The notes: a model not told the origin generated them from the sequence alone. 64,000 nt of DNA from Azorhizobium sp965227945 (GCA_965227945.1 CBDDGQ010000006.1:1550001-1614000), one strand, 5' to 3'. Shown: positions 41,652-50,831, counted from the stretch's first letter. Made by a program: numbers and translations.

Positions 41652-42572
41652 TCACTCCGAGGACAAGGGGTGCAGGTCGCGCACCATGCTCTTCAGACGC
41701 TCGTCGAGAATGTGGGTGTAGATCTGCGTGGTGGAGACATCCGCATGCCCGAGCAAGGTCTGCACGATGCGCAGATCGGCTCCGTGGGCCAGAAGATGGC
41801 TGGCAAAGGCATGGCGCAGCACGTGCGGCGACAGGATCGCGGGGGGCACGCCGGCCGCCACCGCCAGGTCCTTCAGTTCGCGCGCCGCATGCTGCCGCGT
41901 CAGGTGGCCGGCCTCGGCGGCGGTGGGGAACAGCCATTTGGCGGCATCGAGCCCACTGGCCTTGCGGGCCGCCAGATAGGCGGCCATGGCGGCCTTCGCC
42001 GGCTCGCTCAAAGGCACCAGCCGTTCCTTGCCGCCTTTGCCCTGCACCACGATGGCCTCGCGCGCCCGCGCCGCGGAGGCCGGGAGGCCCACCAGTTCCG
42101 ACACCCGCAAGCCGGTGGCGTACAGCAGCTCGATGATGCAGACGGTGCGAAGCCGGCGCAGCGTCTCGGCCGGCGGGGCGGGTTCGGCGGCGCGCAAATG
42201 CGCGGTGTCGATCAAGGCGCCCACCTGGTCGACGCTCAGCACCTTGGGCAGCGGCCGGCCGCGCTTGGGGCCTTCGAGCACCGCGGCGGGATCGTCGCCG
42301 CGCCTGCCCTCCGCGAACAGGAAGCGGTAGAGCTGCCGGATCGAGGACAGGCGCCGGGCCACGGTGGTGGACTTCAGGCCCCGGTCGCTGAGTTCCGCCA
42401 AATAGGCGCGGATGTCAGCGGTTTCCGCCGCCGCGATGGTGCGGGCCCGCACGCTGAGGAAATCGTCGAAATCCGCCAGATCCCGGCCATAGGCGTCGAG
42501 GGTGTGCGGGCTCGCCCCGCGTTCCACCGCCTGCATGTCGAGAAACAAGGCGATGGGGCCGGAGGCGCTCAT
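41652..42572 (-). CDS. xerD: Tyrosine recombinase XerD
   Basis: XerD resolves chromosome dimers at dif with XerC and FtsK. The 306-residue protein has an N-terminal SAM-like DNA-binding domain (FLDMQAVERGASPHTLDAYG) and the catalytic domain with Arg in ELLYATGLRVSELVGLP, Lys in GKGGKERLVPL, HVLRHAFASHLLAHGAD (H-x-x-R), LLGHADVSTTQIYTH and the final active-site Tyr in that segment. The upstream in-frame part of this long frame is not XerD. It starts 10 bases after the stop of a 47-residue membrane-protein gene. XerC-type identity is less likely given the RGLKSTTVARRLS pattern. Confidence 0.93.
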   Translation of the reverse strand: MSASGPIALFLDMQAVERGASPHTLDAYGRDLADFDDFLSVRARTIAAAETADIRAYLAELSDRGLKSTTVARRLSSIRQLYRFLFAEGRRGDDPAAVLEGPKRGRPLPKVLSVDQVGALIDTAHLRAAEPAPPAETLRRLRTVCIIELLYATGLRVSELVGLPASAARAREAIVVQGKGGKERLVPLSEPAKAAMAAYLAARKASGLDAAKWLFPTAAEAGHLTRQHAARELKDLAVAAGVPPAILSPHVLRHAFASHLLAHGADLRIVQTLLGHADVSTTQIYTHILDERLKSMVRDLHPLSSE

Positions 42573-42582
42573 CGGCCGGCGG

Positions 42583-42726
42583 TCACTTCGCGTAGCGGTC
42601 GTTCGGCACGATGAAGGTGGCGTCCCGGGTGACCGGCTGCACCATGGTGGCAAGCGCCCAGATGCCGCCATAGCCAAGGCCCGCCAGAATGGCGATGACC
42701 AGGAGAACGCGCAGGAGGCTCGGCAC
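42583..42726 (-). CDS. Small single-pass membrane protein
   Basis: A 47-residue frame starts with GTG, and GGAAG lies about 7 bases upstream. It reads MPSLLRVLLVIAILAGLGYG, then GIWALATMVQPVTRDATFIV and PNDRYAK. One membrane helix is followed by a short periplasmic tail rich in charged residues. I recall similarly short membrane proteins beside Hyphomicrobiales shikimate or xer genes, but no function is established. It ends 10 bases before xerD and is probably co-transcribed with it. Its coding region is too short for most automatic callers. Confidence 0.7.
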   Translation of the reverse strand: MPSLLRVLLVIAILAGLGYGGIWALATMVQPVTRDATFIVPNDRYAK

Positions 42727-42870
42727 GGGCTATCTTCCGAATCGCGCTGGATACAAGGTCCCGACTGGTCGCATGCAATGGCGGCGCTTTCAACCGCCAT
42801 TGCCCCCTCGTCATGGCGATGGTAGGCCGGCATAGCATCCGGGGCGGGTGCCAGAGTCAGGGAGAGAACG

Positions 42871-43497
42871 GTGGGTGGTGACGTCGGCCGCAGCAGGGCA
42901 GAGGGCAGCGCAGCGGCGCCCGACCGGCTGCTGGTGGAGCGCCTGGGCGCCCGCTGCATCGTGCTGGTGGGCATGCCGGGTGCCGGCAAGTCCTCCGTCG
43001 GCCGGCGCTTGGCCAAGCGCCTGGGCCTGCCGTTCACGGATGCCGATGAAGAGATCGAGCGCGCCGCCGGCATGACCATTCCGGAGATCTTCGCCAGCCG
43101 CGGCGAGGCGGAATTCCGCGAAGGGGAAAAGCGGGTGGTGCAGCGCCTGCTGCAGGCCGGCCCCAGCGTGGTGGCCACCGGCGGCGGCGCCTTCATGAAT
43201 GCGGACACCCGCGCCGCCGTGGTGCGCCAGGGCATTTCGGTCTGGCTGTGCGCCGACCTGCCGATCCTCCTGCGCCGCGTGCGCAAGCGCACCGACCGCC
43301 CCCTCCTCGCCGATGGCGATGCCGCCGAAAAGCTCGCCGCCTTGCTGGCGGCGCGGGCCGACACCTATGCCTTGGCGGACGTGCGGGTGGATTCCCGCGA
43401 CGCCTTGCACGAGGCGGTGGTGGAGGATGTGCTCATGGCCATTGCCGGGCACCTGGAACAGGGGCTGGCGCCGCGCTCAGCCGCCGGGGCACCGTGA
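42871..43497 (+). CDS. aroK: Shikimate kinase
   Basis: AroK phosphorylates shikimate in aromatic amino acid synthesis. The 208-residue protein has Walker A VLVGMPGAGKSSVGRRLAKR near residue 31, the shikimate-binding DADEEIERAAGMTIPEIF near 56, and the ATG GG segment VVATGGGAFMNADTR near 99, with RTDRPLLA in the lid. The GTG start gives an N-terminal extension of about 28 residues before the kinase fold, common in alphaproteobacteria. It lies 75 bases before aroB, the usual aroK-aroB pair. Confidence 0.95.
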   Translation: MGGDVGRSRAEGSAAAPDRLLVERLGARCIVLVGMPGAGKSSVGRRLAKRLGLPFTDADEEIERAAGMTIPEIFASRGEAEFREGEKRVVQRLLQAGPSVVATGGGAFMNADTRAAVVRQGISVWLCADLPILLRRVRKRTDRPLLADGDAAEKLAALLAARADTYALADVRVDSRDALHEAVVEDVLMAIAGHLEQGLAPRSAAGAP

Positions 43498-43572
43498 CGC
43501 CCGCCCCGACCCGAGACACCCTCTTATTCCGCCACGCATGCGGCGTGACTTTCTGATCTGTCAGGACGTGAG

Positions 43573-44715
43573 ATGACCGACTCCTCTTCCACCGCCGCTC
43601 CGGCCTCCGACCCCCAAATGGTGCGTGTGGCTCTGGGCAGCCGGGCCTATGACATCGCCATCGGCCCCGGCCTGCTGGCGGGCATCGGCGCGCGGATCGC
43701 GGCGCTGCGGCCCGGGGCGCGTGTGGCCATCGTGACCGACCAGAATGTGGCCGAGCGCCATCTCGGCACCGTGGAATCGGCGCTGGCGGCGGCCGGTCTC
43801 GCCTCTTCAACGGTGGTTGTGACGCCGGGCGAGGGCACAAAATCCTATGCCGGCTTGCAGCAAGTGGCTGAAGGTCTGATTGCCGCCCGCATCGAGCGGC
43901 GCGATCTGGTGCTGGCGCTGGGCGGCGGCGTGGTGGGCGATCTGGCCGGATTTGCTGCGGCCGTGGTGCGGCGCGGGGTGGATGTGGTGCAGGCCCCCAC
44001 CACCTTGCTGTCACAGGTGGACTCCTCCGTGGGCGGCAAGACCGGCATCAACTCGCCCCAGGGCAAGAATCTGGTGGGGGCCTTTCATCAGCCGGTTCTG
44101 GTGGTGGCCGATACGGCAGCCCTGGATACTTTGCCGGCACGAGAGCTGCGCGCCGGCTATGCCGAGGTGGCGAAATACGGCCTGCTGGGCGACGAAAAGC
44201 TGTTCGGCTGGCTGGAGGGCGCGTGGCGCGGCATCCTGTCCGGCGACGGTGATCGGGTGGAGGCGGTGGCGGCCTCCTGCGCCGCCAAGGCGGCCATCGT
44301 CGCCCGCGACGAGACCGAGACCGGCGATCGCGCCCTGCTCAACCTTGGCCACACCTTCGGCCATGCGCTGGAGGCCGGCGCCGGTTTCTCGCAACGGCTG
44401 CTGCATGGCGAGGCGGTGGCCATCGGCATGTGCCTGGCGTTCGCCTATTCCGCCCGGCTTGGCCTGTGTTCGGGCCAGGATGCGGTGCGCGCGCAGCGCC
44501 ATCTGGAGGCGGTGGGCCTGCCCACCCGCATCGCCGACGTGCCCGGCGAACTGCCCGACACCGACGGCCTGATGACGCTCATCGCCCAGGACAAGAAGGT
44601 CTCCCGCGGCCAGCTCACATTCATCCTGGCCCGCGGCATCGGCGACGCCTTCGTGGCGAAGGACGTGGATGCCGCCAGCGTGCGCGCGTTCCTGGAGGAA
44701 ATGCGGGCGGCGTGA
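43573..44715 (+). CDS. aroB: 3-dehydroquinate synthase
   Basis: AroB converts DAHP to 3-dehydroquinate using NAD and Zn, the second step of the shikimate pathway. The 380-residue protein shows VVVTPGEGTKSYAGLQQVAE, LALGGGVVGDLAGFAAAVV, the active-site QVDSSVGGKTGINSPQGKNL near residue 150, and the zinc ligands in NLGHTFGHALEA near 257. The length and order are typical. It follows aroK and ends 359 bases before lysC, a gap that probably carries the lysC leader. Confidence 0.97.
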   Translation: MTDSSSTAAPASDPQMVRVALGSRAYDIAIGPGLLAGIGARIAALRPGARVAIVTDQNVAERHLGTVESALAAAGLASSTVVVTPGEGTKSYAGLQQVAEGLIAARIERRDLVLALGGGVVGDLAGFAAAVVRRGVDVVQAPTTLLSQVDSSVGGKTGINSPQGKNLVGAFHQPVLVVADTAALDTLPARELRAGYAEVAKYGLLGDEKLFGWLEGAWRGILSGDGDRVEAVAASCAAKAAIVARDETETGDRALLNLGHTFGHALEAGAGFSQRLLHGEAVAIGMCLAFAYSARLGLCSGQDAVRAQRHLEAVGLPTRIADVPGELPDTDGLMTLIAQDKKVSRGQLTFILARGIGDAFVAKDVDAASVRAFLEEMRAA

Positions 44716-44785
44716 GCCGGTCTTGTGGCGCTGCAGCATAGGCAGCGCATAAGAAACCGGGGTCGGCGCATAAACGAACGCCCCA

Positions 44786-44814
44786 TTGCCGGGAACCTCC
44801 GACCTCGCTATTTA
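44786..44814 (+). promoter_or_regulatory. Candidate sigma-70 promoter for lysC
   Basis: TTGCCG and TATTTA are separated by exactly 17 bases in the aroB-lysC gap. Transcription from about 44821 would produce a leader of some 254 bases before lysC. Confidence 0.45.
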
Positions 44815-44880
44815 GGCGCCCCAAGTCAACACCCGTAGTCATCACCCGTGGCGCCGTGCGCGTGCGGGAAGGGGTCAGGG

Positions 44881-45000
44881 ATGTACCAGCCGGCCGAAAC
44901 CCGTTCGTTTGCCACCGCCACCAGGGGCGCCATGGCCATGATCGCCATGACGATTCCCGTGCGTGCGGCGGGCAAACCCCTGCGCCGCGCGCGAAAATGA
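44881..45000 (+). CDS. Possible 39-residue leader peptide before lysC
   Basis: A short frame of 39 residues has GGAAGGGGTCAGGG just before its ATG. It reads MYQPAETRSFATATRGAMAM, then IAMTIPVRAAGKPLRRARK. The segment MAMIAMTI is rich in Met, Ile and Thr, all end products of the aspartate pathway headed by lysC. A GC hairpin (45015-45029) with TTTT seven bases later follows. This resembles an attenuator leader, but coding and function are unproven. Confidence 0.35.
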   Translation: MYQPAETRSFATATRGAMAMIAMTIPVRAAGKPLRRARK

Positions 45001-45014
45001 TGCTGCGGCAGGGT

Positions 45015-45040
45015 GCGGGCGCGGCCCGCTGAACGGTTTT
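45015..45040 (+). terminator. Possible attenuator hairpin in the lysC leader
   Basis: GCGGGC-GCG-GCCCGC is a perfect 6-base-pair stem 14 bases after the leader-peptide stop, followed by TGAACGGTTTT. The T run is displaced by 7 bases, so termination efficiency is doubtful. Confidence 0.35.
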
Positions 45041-45074
45041 CCCATTCGGCATTTTTATCAGAGAGGCGCGAGCA

Positions 45075-46337
45075 ATGGCTCGGCTGGTCATGAAGTTCGG
45101 CGGCACGTCTGTCGCCACCATCGAACGCATCCGCAATGTGGCGCGCCATGTGAAGCGCGAGGTGGACGCCGGCTATCAGGTGGCCGTCGTGGTGTCCGCC
45201 ATGTCCGGCAAGACCAATGAACTGGTCGGCTGGTGCAAGGAGGCCTCGGCCCTGCACGATGCCCGCGAATATGATGCGGTGGTCGCCTCCGGCGAGCAGG
45301 TGACCTCCGGCCTGCTGGCCATTGCGCTGCAGGCCTTGGGCATCGATGCCCGCTCCTGGCTGGGCTGGCAGATCCCGATCTCCACCGATGATGCGCACGG
45401 CTCCGCCCGCATCCTGGAGATCGACGGCACCGCGCTCACCGGCCGAATGGATGCCGGCGAGGTGGCGGTGGTGGCCGGCTTCCAGGGCATTCATCTGCCC
45501 TCCGGTCGCCTGACCACGCTCGGGCGTGGCGGTTCCGACACCAGCGCGGTGGCCATCGCCGCCGCTATCGGCGCCGAGCGCTGCGACATCTATACGGATG
45601 TGGACGGCGTCTACACCACCGACCCCCGCATGGTGCCCAAGGCCCGGCGGCTGGATCGCATTGCGTTCGAAGAAATGCTGGAAATGGCCTCGCTCGGGGC
45701 CAAGGTGCTTCAGGTGCGCTCGGTGGAGCTGGCCATGGTGCATCAGGTGCGCACTTTCGTGCGGTCCAGCTTTGAAGATCCTGACGCGCCCCACATGGGC
45801 ACCGTGGAAGCAGCCGGCACGCTGATCTGCGATGAGGAGGAAATCGTGGCAAACCAGATGGAAGCCCAGGTGGTCACCGGCATCGCCTTCGCCAGGGACG
45901 AGGCCCAGGTCTCGATCCGCCGGGTGGAGGACAAGCCCGGCATTGCCGCCTCCGTGTTCGGCCCCCTGGCCGAGGCGCACATCAATGTGGACATGATCGT
46001 GCAGAACGTGTCCGCCGACGGCCGCTACACCGACATTACCTTCACCGTGCCCACCGCCGATTATGAGCGCGCCAAAAGCGTGCTGGAAAAGGCCAAGGAC
46101 AGCATCGGCTTCGAGGTGGTGCAGGGGGCGGTGGACGTCACCAAGGTCTCGGTGATCGGCATCGGCATGCGCTCCCACGCCGGCGTCGCCGCCGATGCCT
46201 TCCGGGCGCTGGCCGCCAAGGGCATCAATATCCGCGCGATCACCACCTCCGAGATCAAAATCTCGATCCTGATCGATGCGGCCTATACCGAGCTTGCCGT
46301 GCGGACTCTCCATTCGCTATACGGGCTTGATAGCTGA
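45075..46337 (+). CDS. lysC: Aspartate kinase
   Basis: LysC phosphorylates aspartate, the entry step to lysine, methionine, threonine and isoleucine. The 420-residue protein starts MARLVMKFGGTSVATIERI with the kinase KFGGTSV motif, and has VVASGEQVTSGLLAIALQ, LTTLGRGGSDTSAVA and DIYTDVDGVYTTDPR in the catalytic domain. Two C-terminal ACT domains (ISIRRVEDKPGIAA-like and VSVIGIGMRSHAGVAA) bind feedback inhibitors. AGAGAGG lies before the ATG. It is followed by ptsP, the usual Hyphomicrobiales order. Confidence 0.97.
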   Translation: MARLVMKFGGTSVATIERIRNVARHVKREVDAGYQVAVVVSAMSGKTNELVGWCKEASALHDAREYDAVVASGEQVTSGLLAIALQALGIDARSWLGWQIPISTDDAHGSARILEIDGTALTGRMDAGEVAVVAGFQGIHLPSGRLTTLGRGGSDTSAVAIAAAIGAERCDIYTDVDGVYTTDPRMVPKARRLDRIAFEEMLEMASLGAKVLQVRSVELAMVHQVRTFVRSSFEDPDAPHMGTVEAAGTLICDEEEIVANQMEAQVVTGIAFARDEAQVSIRRVEDKPGIAASVFGPLAEAHINVDMIVQNVSADGRYTDITFTVPTADYERAKSVLEKAKDSIGFEVVQGAVDVTKVSVIGIGMRSHAGVAADAFRALAAKGINIRAITTSEIKISILIDAAYTELAVRTLHSLYGLDS

Positions 46338-46346
46338 AATACGGCT

Positions 46347-46373
46347 CGGCCGGTTTGCAGTGCAAGCTGGCCG
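46347..46373 (+). terminator. Stem-loop after lysC
   Basis: CGGCCGGTTTGCA and TGCAAGCTGGCCG pair over 13 positions with two G-T wobbles. It starts 9 bases after the lysC stop and is followed by ATTCGTTCC. It may lower read-through into ptsP. Confidence 0.45.
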
Positions 46374-46470
46374 ATTCGTTCCGGTTCCAGGTTAAAGTCG
46401 CCGGGGGGCGCCGTCCGCAGACCCGTCCGGGAACGCGGTCCCTGGCCACCCCTGTTCAAGGATACGGTCG

Positions 46471-48738
46471 ATGCGTGGCGCGCTCGGCGGTCCGCGTGTG
46501 CTTCTGAGGCGCCTCCGCGAAGTCATGGCGGAGCCGGTCAGCGCGCAGGATCGCCTGGACAAGATCGTGGTGCTGATCGCTGCCAACATGGTGGCGGAAG
46601 TCTGCTCGGTCTATGTGCTGCGCGTGGACTCCACCCTGGAGCTCTATGCCACCGAGGGCCTCAACCGCGACGCCGTCCATTTGACGGTCATGCGCACCGA
46701 CGAAGGCTTGGTGGGCCACGTGGCCCGCGAGGCCGAATCGCTGGCGCTCTCCGACGCGCAGCAGCACCCGGAATTCTCCTACCGGCCGGAAACCGGCGAG
46801 GAGATTTACAACTCTTTCCTCGGCGTGCCGATCCTGCGGGGCGGCAACACGCTGGGCGTGCTGGTGGTGCAGAATCGCGCCCGGCGCACCTATACGGACG
46901 AGGAGATCGAGGCGCTCCAGACCACCGCCATGGTGCTGGCGGAGATGATCGCCTCGGGCGAACTCACCGCGCTGGCCAAGCCCGGCGCCGAGCCGGCGGT
47001 CCGTCGCCCCCTGCACCTCACCGGCACGCCGCTGGCGGACGGGCTGGGCCTCGGCCATGTGGTGCTGCACGAGCCGCGCATCGTCATCACCAATGTCATC
47101 GCCGACGACGTGCAGAAGGAAACCGCGCGGCTCGACGGCGCCATCGGCAAATTGCGCGCCTCCATCGACCTGCTGCTGGAGGATGACGGCCTGTCCAAGG
47201 CCGGCGAGCATCGGGAGATCCTCGAAGCCTACCGCATGTTTGCCCATGACCGCGGCTGGATGCACCGGATGCGCGAGGCGGTGCTGTCCGGCCTCACCGC
47301 CGAGGGCGCGGTGGAGCGGGTGCAGTCCGACACCCGCGCCCGCATCATGCGCGCCTCCGACCCCTATCTGCGCGAGCGCCTGCACGATCTGGACGATCTG
47401 GCCAACCGGCTGCTGCGCGAACTGACCGGCCGCACCCGCGCCTCCGAGCGCGCAGACCTGCCGGAAAACGCCATTCTGGTGGCCCGCAACATGAGCCCGG
47501 CGGCGCTGCTGGATTATGACCGCACCCGCATCCGTGGCCTGGTGCTGGAAGAGGGCGGGGCCACCAGCCATGTGACCATCGTCGCCCGCGCCCTCGGCAT
47601 TGCCGCCGTGGGGCAGGTGGAGAATGCCTCGAGCCTGGCGGAAACCGGCGATCCGGTGATCGTCGACGGGCAGGCAGGCGAGGTGCATCTGCGCCCGCCC
47701 GGCGACGTGGAAGCGGCTTATGCGGAGAAGGTGCGCTTCCGCGCCAAGCGCCAGGCCCGCTATGCGGCCCTGCGGGACATTCCCAGCATCACCAAGGACG
47801 GGGTGGCCATCGACCTGCACCTCAATGCCGGCCTGCTGGTGGACCTGCCGCACATCGCCGAGACCGGCGCGGCGGGCATCGGCCTGTTCCGCACCGAGTT
47901 GCAATTTATGGTTGCTTCCACCTTTCCGCGCATCTCCGAGCAGCTGACCCTGTATCGCGCCGTGCTGGATGCCGCCGGCGACCGTCCCGTCACCTTCCGG
48001 ACCCTGGATATCGGCGGCGACAAGGTGCTGCCGTACATGCGCACGGTGGAGGAGGAGAACCCGGCCCTGGGCTGGCGCGCCATCCGCCTCGGCCTCGACC
48101 GTCCCGGCCTGCTGCGCAGCCAGATCCGCGCCTTGCTGCGCGCCGGCGCCGGCCGGGAATTGCGCATGATGTTCCCCATGGTGGCGGACGTGGGCGAGTT
48201 TGACCAGGCCAAGGCCATTCTCGAGCGCGAGCTGACCCATCTGCGCAAGCACGGCCACGCGCTGCCGGAGAAGGTGTTCGTGGGCGCCATGGTGGAGGTG
48301 CCCTCGCTGCTGTTCCAACTGGACGAGATGCTCACGCGGGCGGACTTCCTCTCGGTGGGCTCCAACGACCTGGTGCAGTTCCTGTTCGCCGCCGACCGCT
48401 CCAATGTGCGCGTCGCCGATCGCTTCGATCCGTTGTCGCCGGCCGCCCTGCGCGCCTTCCGCATGGTGGCGGAGGCCGGCGCCCGGCACGGCAAGCCGGT
48501 GACCCTGTGCGGCGAGCTGGCGTCGCGGCCGCTGGAGGCCATGGCGCTCGCGGCGCTGGGCTATCGGGCCTTGTCCTTGTCGCCCGCCACGCTGGGTCCG
48601 GTGAAGGCGATGATGCTGGAGCTGGACGTGGGCGCCGCCCGCGCCGTGCTGCAGCCGCTGCTGGATCAGACCGCGGGTGGGGTGGATGTGCGCGCGCGGC
48701 TGAAGGAATTTGCGGAGGCCAAGGGCCTGCCGCTGTAG
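46471..48738 (+). CDS. ptsP: PtsP, PEP-protein phosphotransferase (enzyme I-Ntr)
   Basis: PtsP starts the nitrogen-related phosphotransfer chain, passing phosphate from PEP to NPr and EIIA-Ntr, which in alphaproteobacteria affects potassium, carbon and storage metabolism. The 755-residue protein has an N-terminal GAF domain (VLIAANMVAEVCSVYVLR, near residues 30-165), a PEP-utilising phosphohistidine domain with GGATSHVTIVARALGI, and a TIM-barrel with FRTLDIGGDKVLPYM, MVEVPSLL and the catalytic TLCGELAS. The length fits EI-Ntr rather than sugar EI. It precedes prfA by 150 bases. Confidence 0.96.
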   Translation: MRGALGGPRVLLRRLREVMAEPVSAQDRLDKIVVLIAANMVAEVCSVYVLRVDSTLELYATEGLNRDAVHLTVMRTDEGLVGHVAREAESLALSDAQQHPEFSYRPETGEEIYNSFLGVPILRGGNTLGVLVVQNRARRTYTDEEIEALQTTAMVLAEMIASGELTALAKPGAEPAVRRPLHLTGTPLADGLGLGHVVLHEPRIVITNVIADDVQKETARLDGAIGKLRASIDLLLEDDGLSKAGEHREILEAYRMFAHDRGWMHRMREAVLSGLTAEGAVERVQSDTRARIMRASDPYLRERLHDLDDLANRLLRELTGRTRASERADLPENAILVARNMSPAALLDYDRTRIRGLVLEEGGATSHVTIVARALGIAAVGQVENASSLAETGDPVIVDGQAGEVHLRPPGDVEAAYAEKVRFRAKRQARYAALRDIPSITKDGVAIDLHLNAGLLVDLPHIAETGAAGIGLFRTELQFMVASTFPRISEQLTLYRAVLDAAGDRPVTFRTLDIGGDKVLPYMRTVEEENPALGWRAIRLGLDRPGLLRSQIRALLRAGAGRELRMMFPMVADVGEFDQAKAILERELTHLRKHGHALPEKVFVGAMVEVPSLLFQLDEMLTRADFLSVGSNDLVQFLFAADRSNVRVADRFDPLSPAALRAFRMVAEAGARHGKPVTLCGELASRPLEAMALAALGYRALSLSPATLGPVKAMMLELDVGAARAVLQPLLDQTAGGVDVRARLKEFAEAKGLPL

Positions 48739-48887
48739 CGCCGCGATCCGTCGCCGCCAAACGCCTGCGGCCGGGTTCGCGTTGACCTTTCTCTGTTCTG
48801 GTAACCTCTGCTGACCATGCGCACCGCCGCCCCGACCATTGTTCGTTTCGCCCCGCCGGCTTGCCGGACGGGCGCAGAGGGGGCGGC

Positions 48888-49961
48888 ATGAGCATCGACC
48901 TGCCCACCGCCAAGCTCGACCAGGTGGTGGCCCGCCACGCCGAGGTGGAGGCGATGCTCGCCGCCGGCGCCGAGGGCGAGGAATATGTCCGGCTCGGACG
49001 CGAATTCTCCGATCTCTCCCCGGTGGTGGAGCAGGTGCAGGCGCTGCGCGCCGCCGAAAAGGATCTGGCGGAGGCCCGCGAGATGCTGGCCGATCCGGAA
49101 ATGCGCGATCTGGCCCAGAGCGAGGTGGAGCGCCTGGAAGCCCAGCTCGACGCCCTCGCCAAGGAGGTGCGCGTCGCGCTCCTGCCCAAGGATGCCATGG
49201 ATGAGCGCGGCATCATCCTGGAAGTGCGCGCCGGCACCGGCGGCGACGAGGCGGCGCTGTTCGCGGGCGACCTGTTCCGCATGTATTCCCGCTATGCCGC
49301 CGAGAAGGGCTGGACCGTGGAAGTGCTCTCCGAGAGCGAGGGCTCCATGGGTGGCTACAAGGAAGTGATCGCCGCCGTGCACGGCCGCGGCGCCTATGCG
49401 CGGCTAAAGTTCGAATCCGGCGTGCACCGGGTGCAGCGGGTGCCGGACACCGAAGCCTCCGGCCGCATCCACACCTCCGCCGCCACCGTCGCCGTCCTGC
49501 CCGAGGCGGAAGAGGTGGACGTGGACATCAATGAGAGCGACCTGCGCATCGACGTCTATCGCGCCCAGGGCGCCGGCGGGCAGCATGTGAACAAGACCGA
49601 GAGCGCGGTGCGCATCACCCATCTGCCCACGGGCATCGTGGTGGCGGTGCAGGACGAGCGCTCGCAGCATCGCAACAAGGCCCGGGCCATGGCCCTGCTG
49701 CGCTCGCGCATGCTGGATGAGGAACGTCAGCGCCAGGACAATGCCCGCTCGGCCGACCGGCGGGGGCAGGTGGGGTCGGGCGATCGTTCCGAGCGCATCC
49801 GCACCTATAACTTCCCCCAGGGTCGCCTCACCGACCACCGCATCAACCTCACCCTCTACAAGCTCGACGAGGTGATCACCGGCCAGGCTCTGGACGAGAT
49901 CCTCGACGCCCTCATCACCGAGCACCAGGCCGGCCTCATGGCCGCCTCGGAGCGGGACTGA
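48888..49961 (+). CDS. prfA: Peptide chain release factor 1
   Basis: RF1 recognises UAA and UAG stop codons and triggers peptide release. The 357-residue protein starts MSIDLPTAKLDQVVARHAEV; an earlier in-frame codon exists, but GAGGGGGCGGC precedes this ATG. The catalytic GGQ is in YRAQGAGGQHVNKTESAV near residue 229, and the RF1-type codon-recognition tripeptide region is in VPDTEASGRIHTSAATVAVL (PEAS in place of PxT). The next gene, prmC, methylates this GGQ glutamine and starts 3 bases after the stop. Confidence 0.97.
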   Translation: MSIDLPTAKLDQVVARHAEVEAMLAAGAEGEEYVRLGREFSDLSPVVEQVQALRAAEKDLAEAREMLADPEMRDLAQSEVERLEAQLDALAKEVRVALLPKDAMDERGIILEVRAGTGGDEAALFAGDLFRMYSRYAAEKGWTVEVLSESEGSMGGYKEVIAAVHGRGAYARLKFESGVHRVQRVPDTEASGRIHTSAATVAVLPEAEEVDVDINESDLRIDVYRAQGAGGQHVNKTESAVRITHLPTGIVVAVQDERSQHRNKARAMALLRSRMLDEERQRQDNARSADRRGQVGSGDRSERIRTYNFPQGRLTDHRINLTLYKLDEVITGQALDEILDALITEHQAGLMAASERD

Positions 49962-49964
49962 GGG

Positions 49965-50831
49965 ATGTCGCCTGTGGCGCCCGTCACGGTGGGTGCCCTG
50001 CGGCGGGCCTTTGCCGCCCGGCTGGCGGCGGCGGCCATCGACAGCCCGGAGCTGGATGCCGGCCTGATCCTCGCTGATGCCCTCGGCCTGTCGGCGGCGG
50101 GCTTGCGCGCCGCTGCCCCCGACCCCGTGCCCGCGCCGGCCTTGGCCGCGGCCGAGGCTCTGCTGGTGCGCCGGCTGGCGGGCGTGCCTGTAGCCCGCTT
50201 GCTGGGGGAGCGGGAATTCTGGAGCCTGCCCTTCGCCCTCTCGCCCGAGACCCTGGTGCCGCGCCCCGATACGGAGACCGTGGTGGAGGCCGCCCTCGAC
50301 ATGGTGCGGGACCGGACCGCACCGCTGCGGGTGCTGGACCTGGGAATCGGATCCGGGGCGATTCTCGCCGCGCTGCTCACGGAGCTGCCGGCCGCCTGGG
50401 GATGCGGGGTCGATCGATCACCCGACGCGGCGCGGACCGCCCGCGACAATCTGGCGCGTGTGGGTCTAGGGTCGCGCAGCGCCGTCCTGGTAGGCGACTG
50501 GGCGACGCCGCTGGCGGCGACGTTCGACCTGGTGGTGTCCAATCCGCCTTACATTCCCACCGCGGACATCGCCGGCCTGGCGCGGGAAGTGCGGGAGAAT
50601 GACCCCATGGCGGCCCTGGATGGGGGGCTGGACGGCCTTGTGGCGTATCGGGCCATCGCTGCTGCAGCCCCGCGCCTGCTGGCGCCGGGCGGGGCTCTGG
50701 TGCTGGAGCTGGGGTTCGGCCAGGAGGCGGATGTGGCCGCGTTGCTCTGCAGCGTGGGCATGGCGCCCACGGGACCGGCCCGAGCGGACCTGGGTGGGGT
50801 CCCCCGGGCGCTCACGGCGCGCCACCGTTAG
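49965..50831 (+). CDS. prmC: PrmC, release factor glutamine methyltransferase
   Basis: PrmC methylates the GGQ glutamine of RF1 and RF2 using SAM. The 288-residue protein has the helical N-terminal domain (IDSPELDAGLILADALGL) and the Rossmann domain with REFWSLPFALSPETLVPRPD, motif I VLDLGIGSGAILAAL near residue 124, and the catalytic VVSNPPYIPTADI near 188. It follows prfA with a 3-base gap, so the enzyme and its substrate are co-translated. Confidence 0.96.
   Translation: MSPVAPVTVGALRRAFAARLAAAAIDSPELDAGLILADALGLSAAGLRAAAPDPVPAPALAAAEALLVRRLAGVPVARLLGEREFWSLPFALSPETLVPRPDTETVVEAALDMVRDRTAPLRVLDLGIGSGAILAALLTELPAAWGCGVDRSPDAARTARDNLARVGLGSRSAVLVGDWATPLAATFDLVVSNPPYIPTADIAGLAREVRENDPMAALDGGLDGLVAYRAIAAAAPRLLAPGGALVLELGFGQEADVAALLCSVGMAPTGPARADLGGVPRALTARHR

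Noticed and set aside
46456..48489. A 677-residue minus-strand frame opposite ptsP
   Set aside because: Antisense shadow; His/Gly-rich and without domain, and ptsP is unambiguous.
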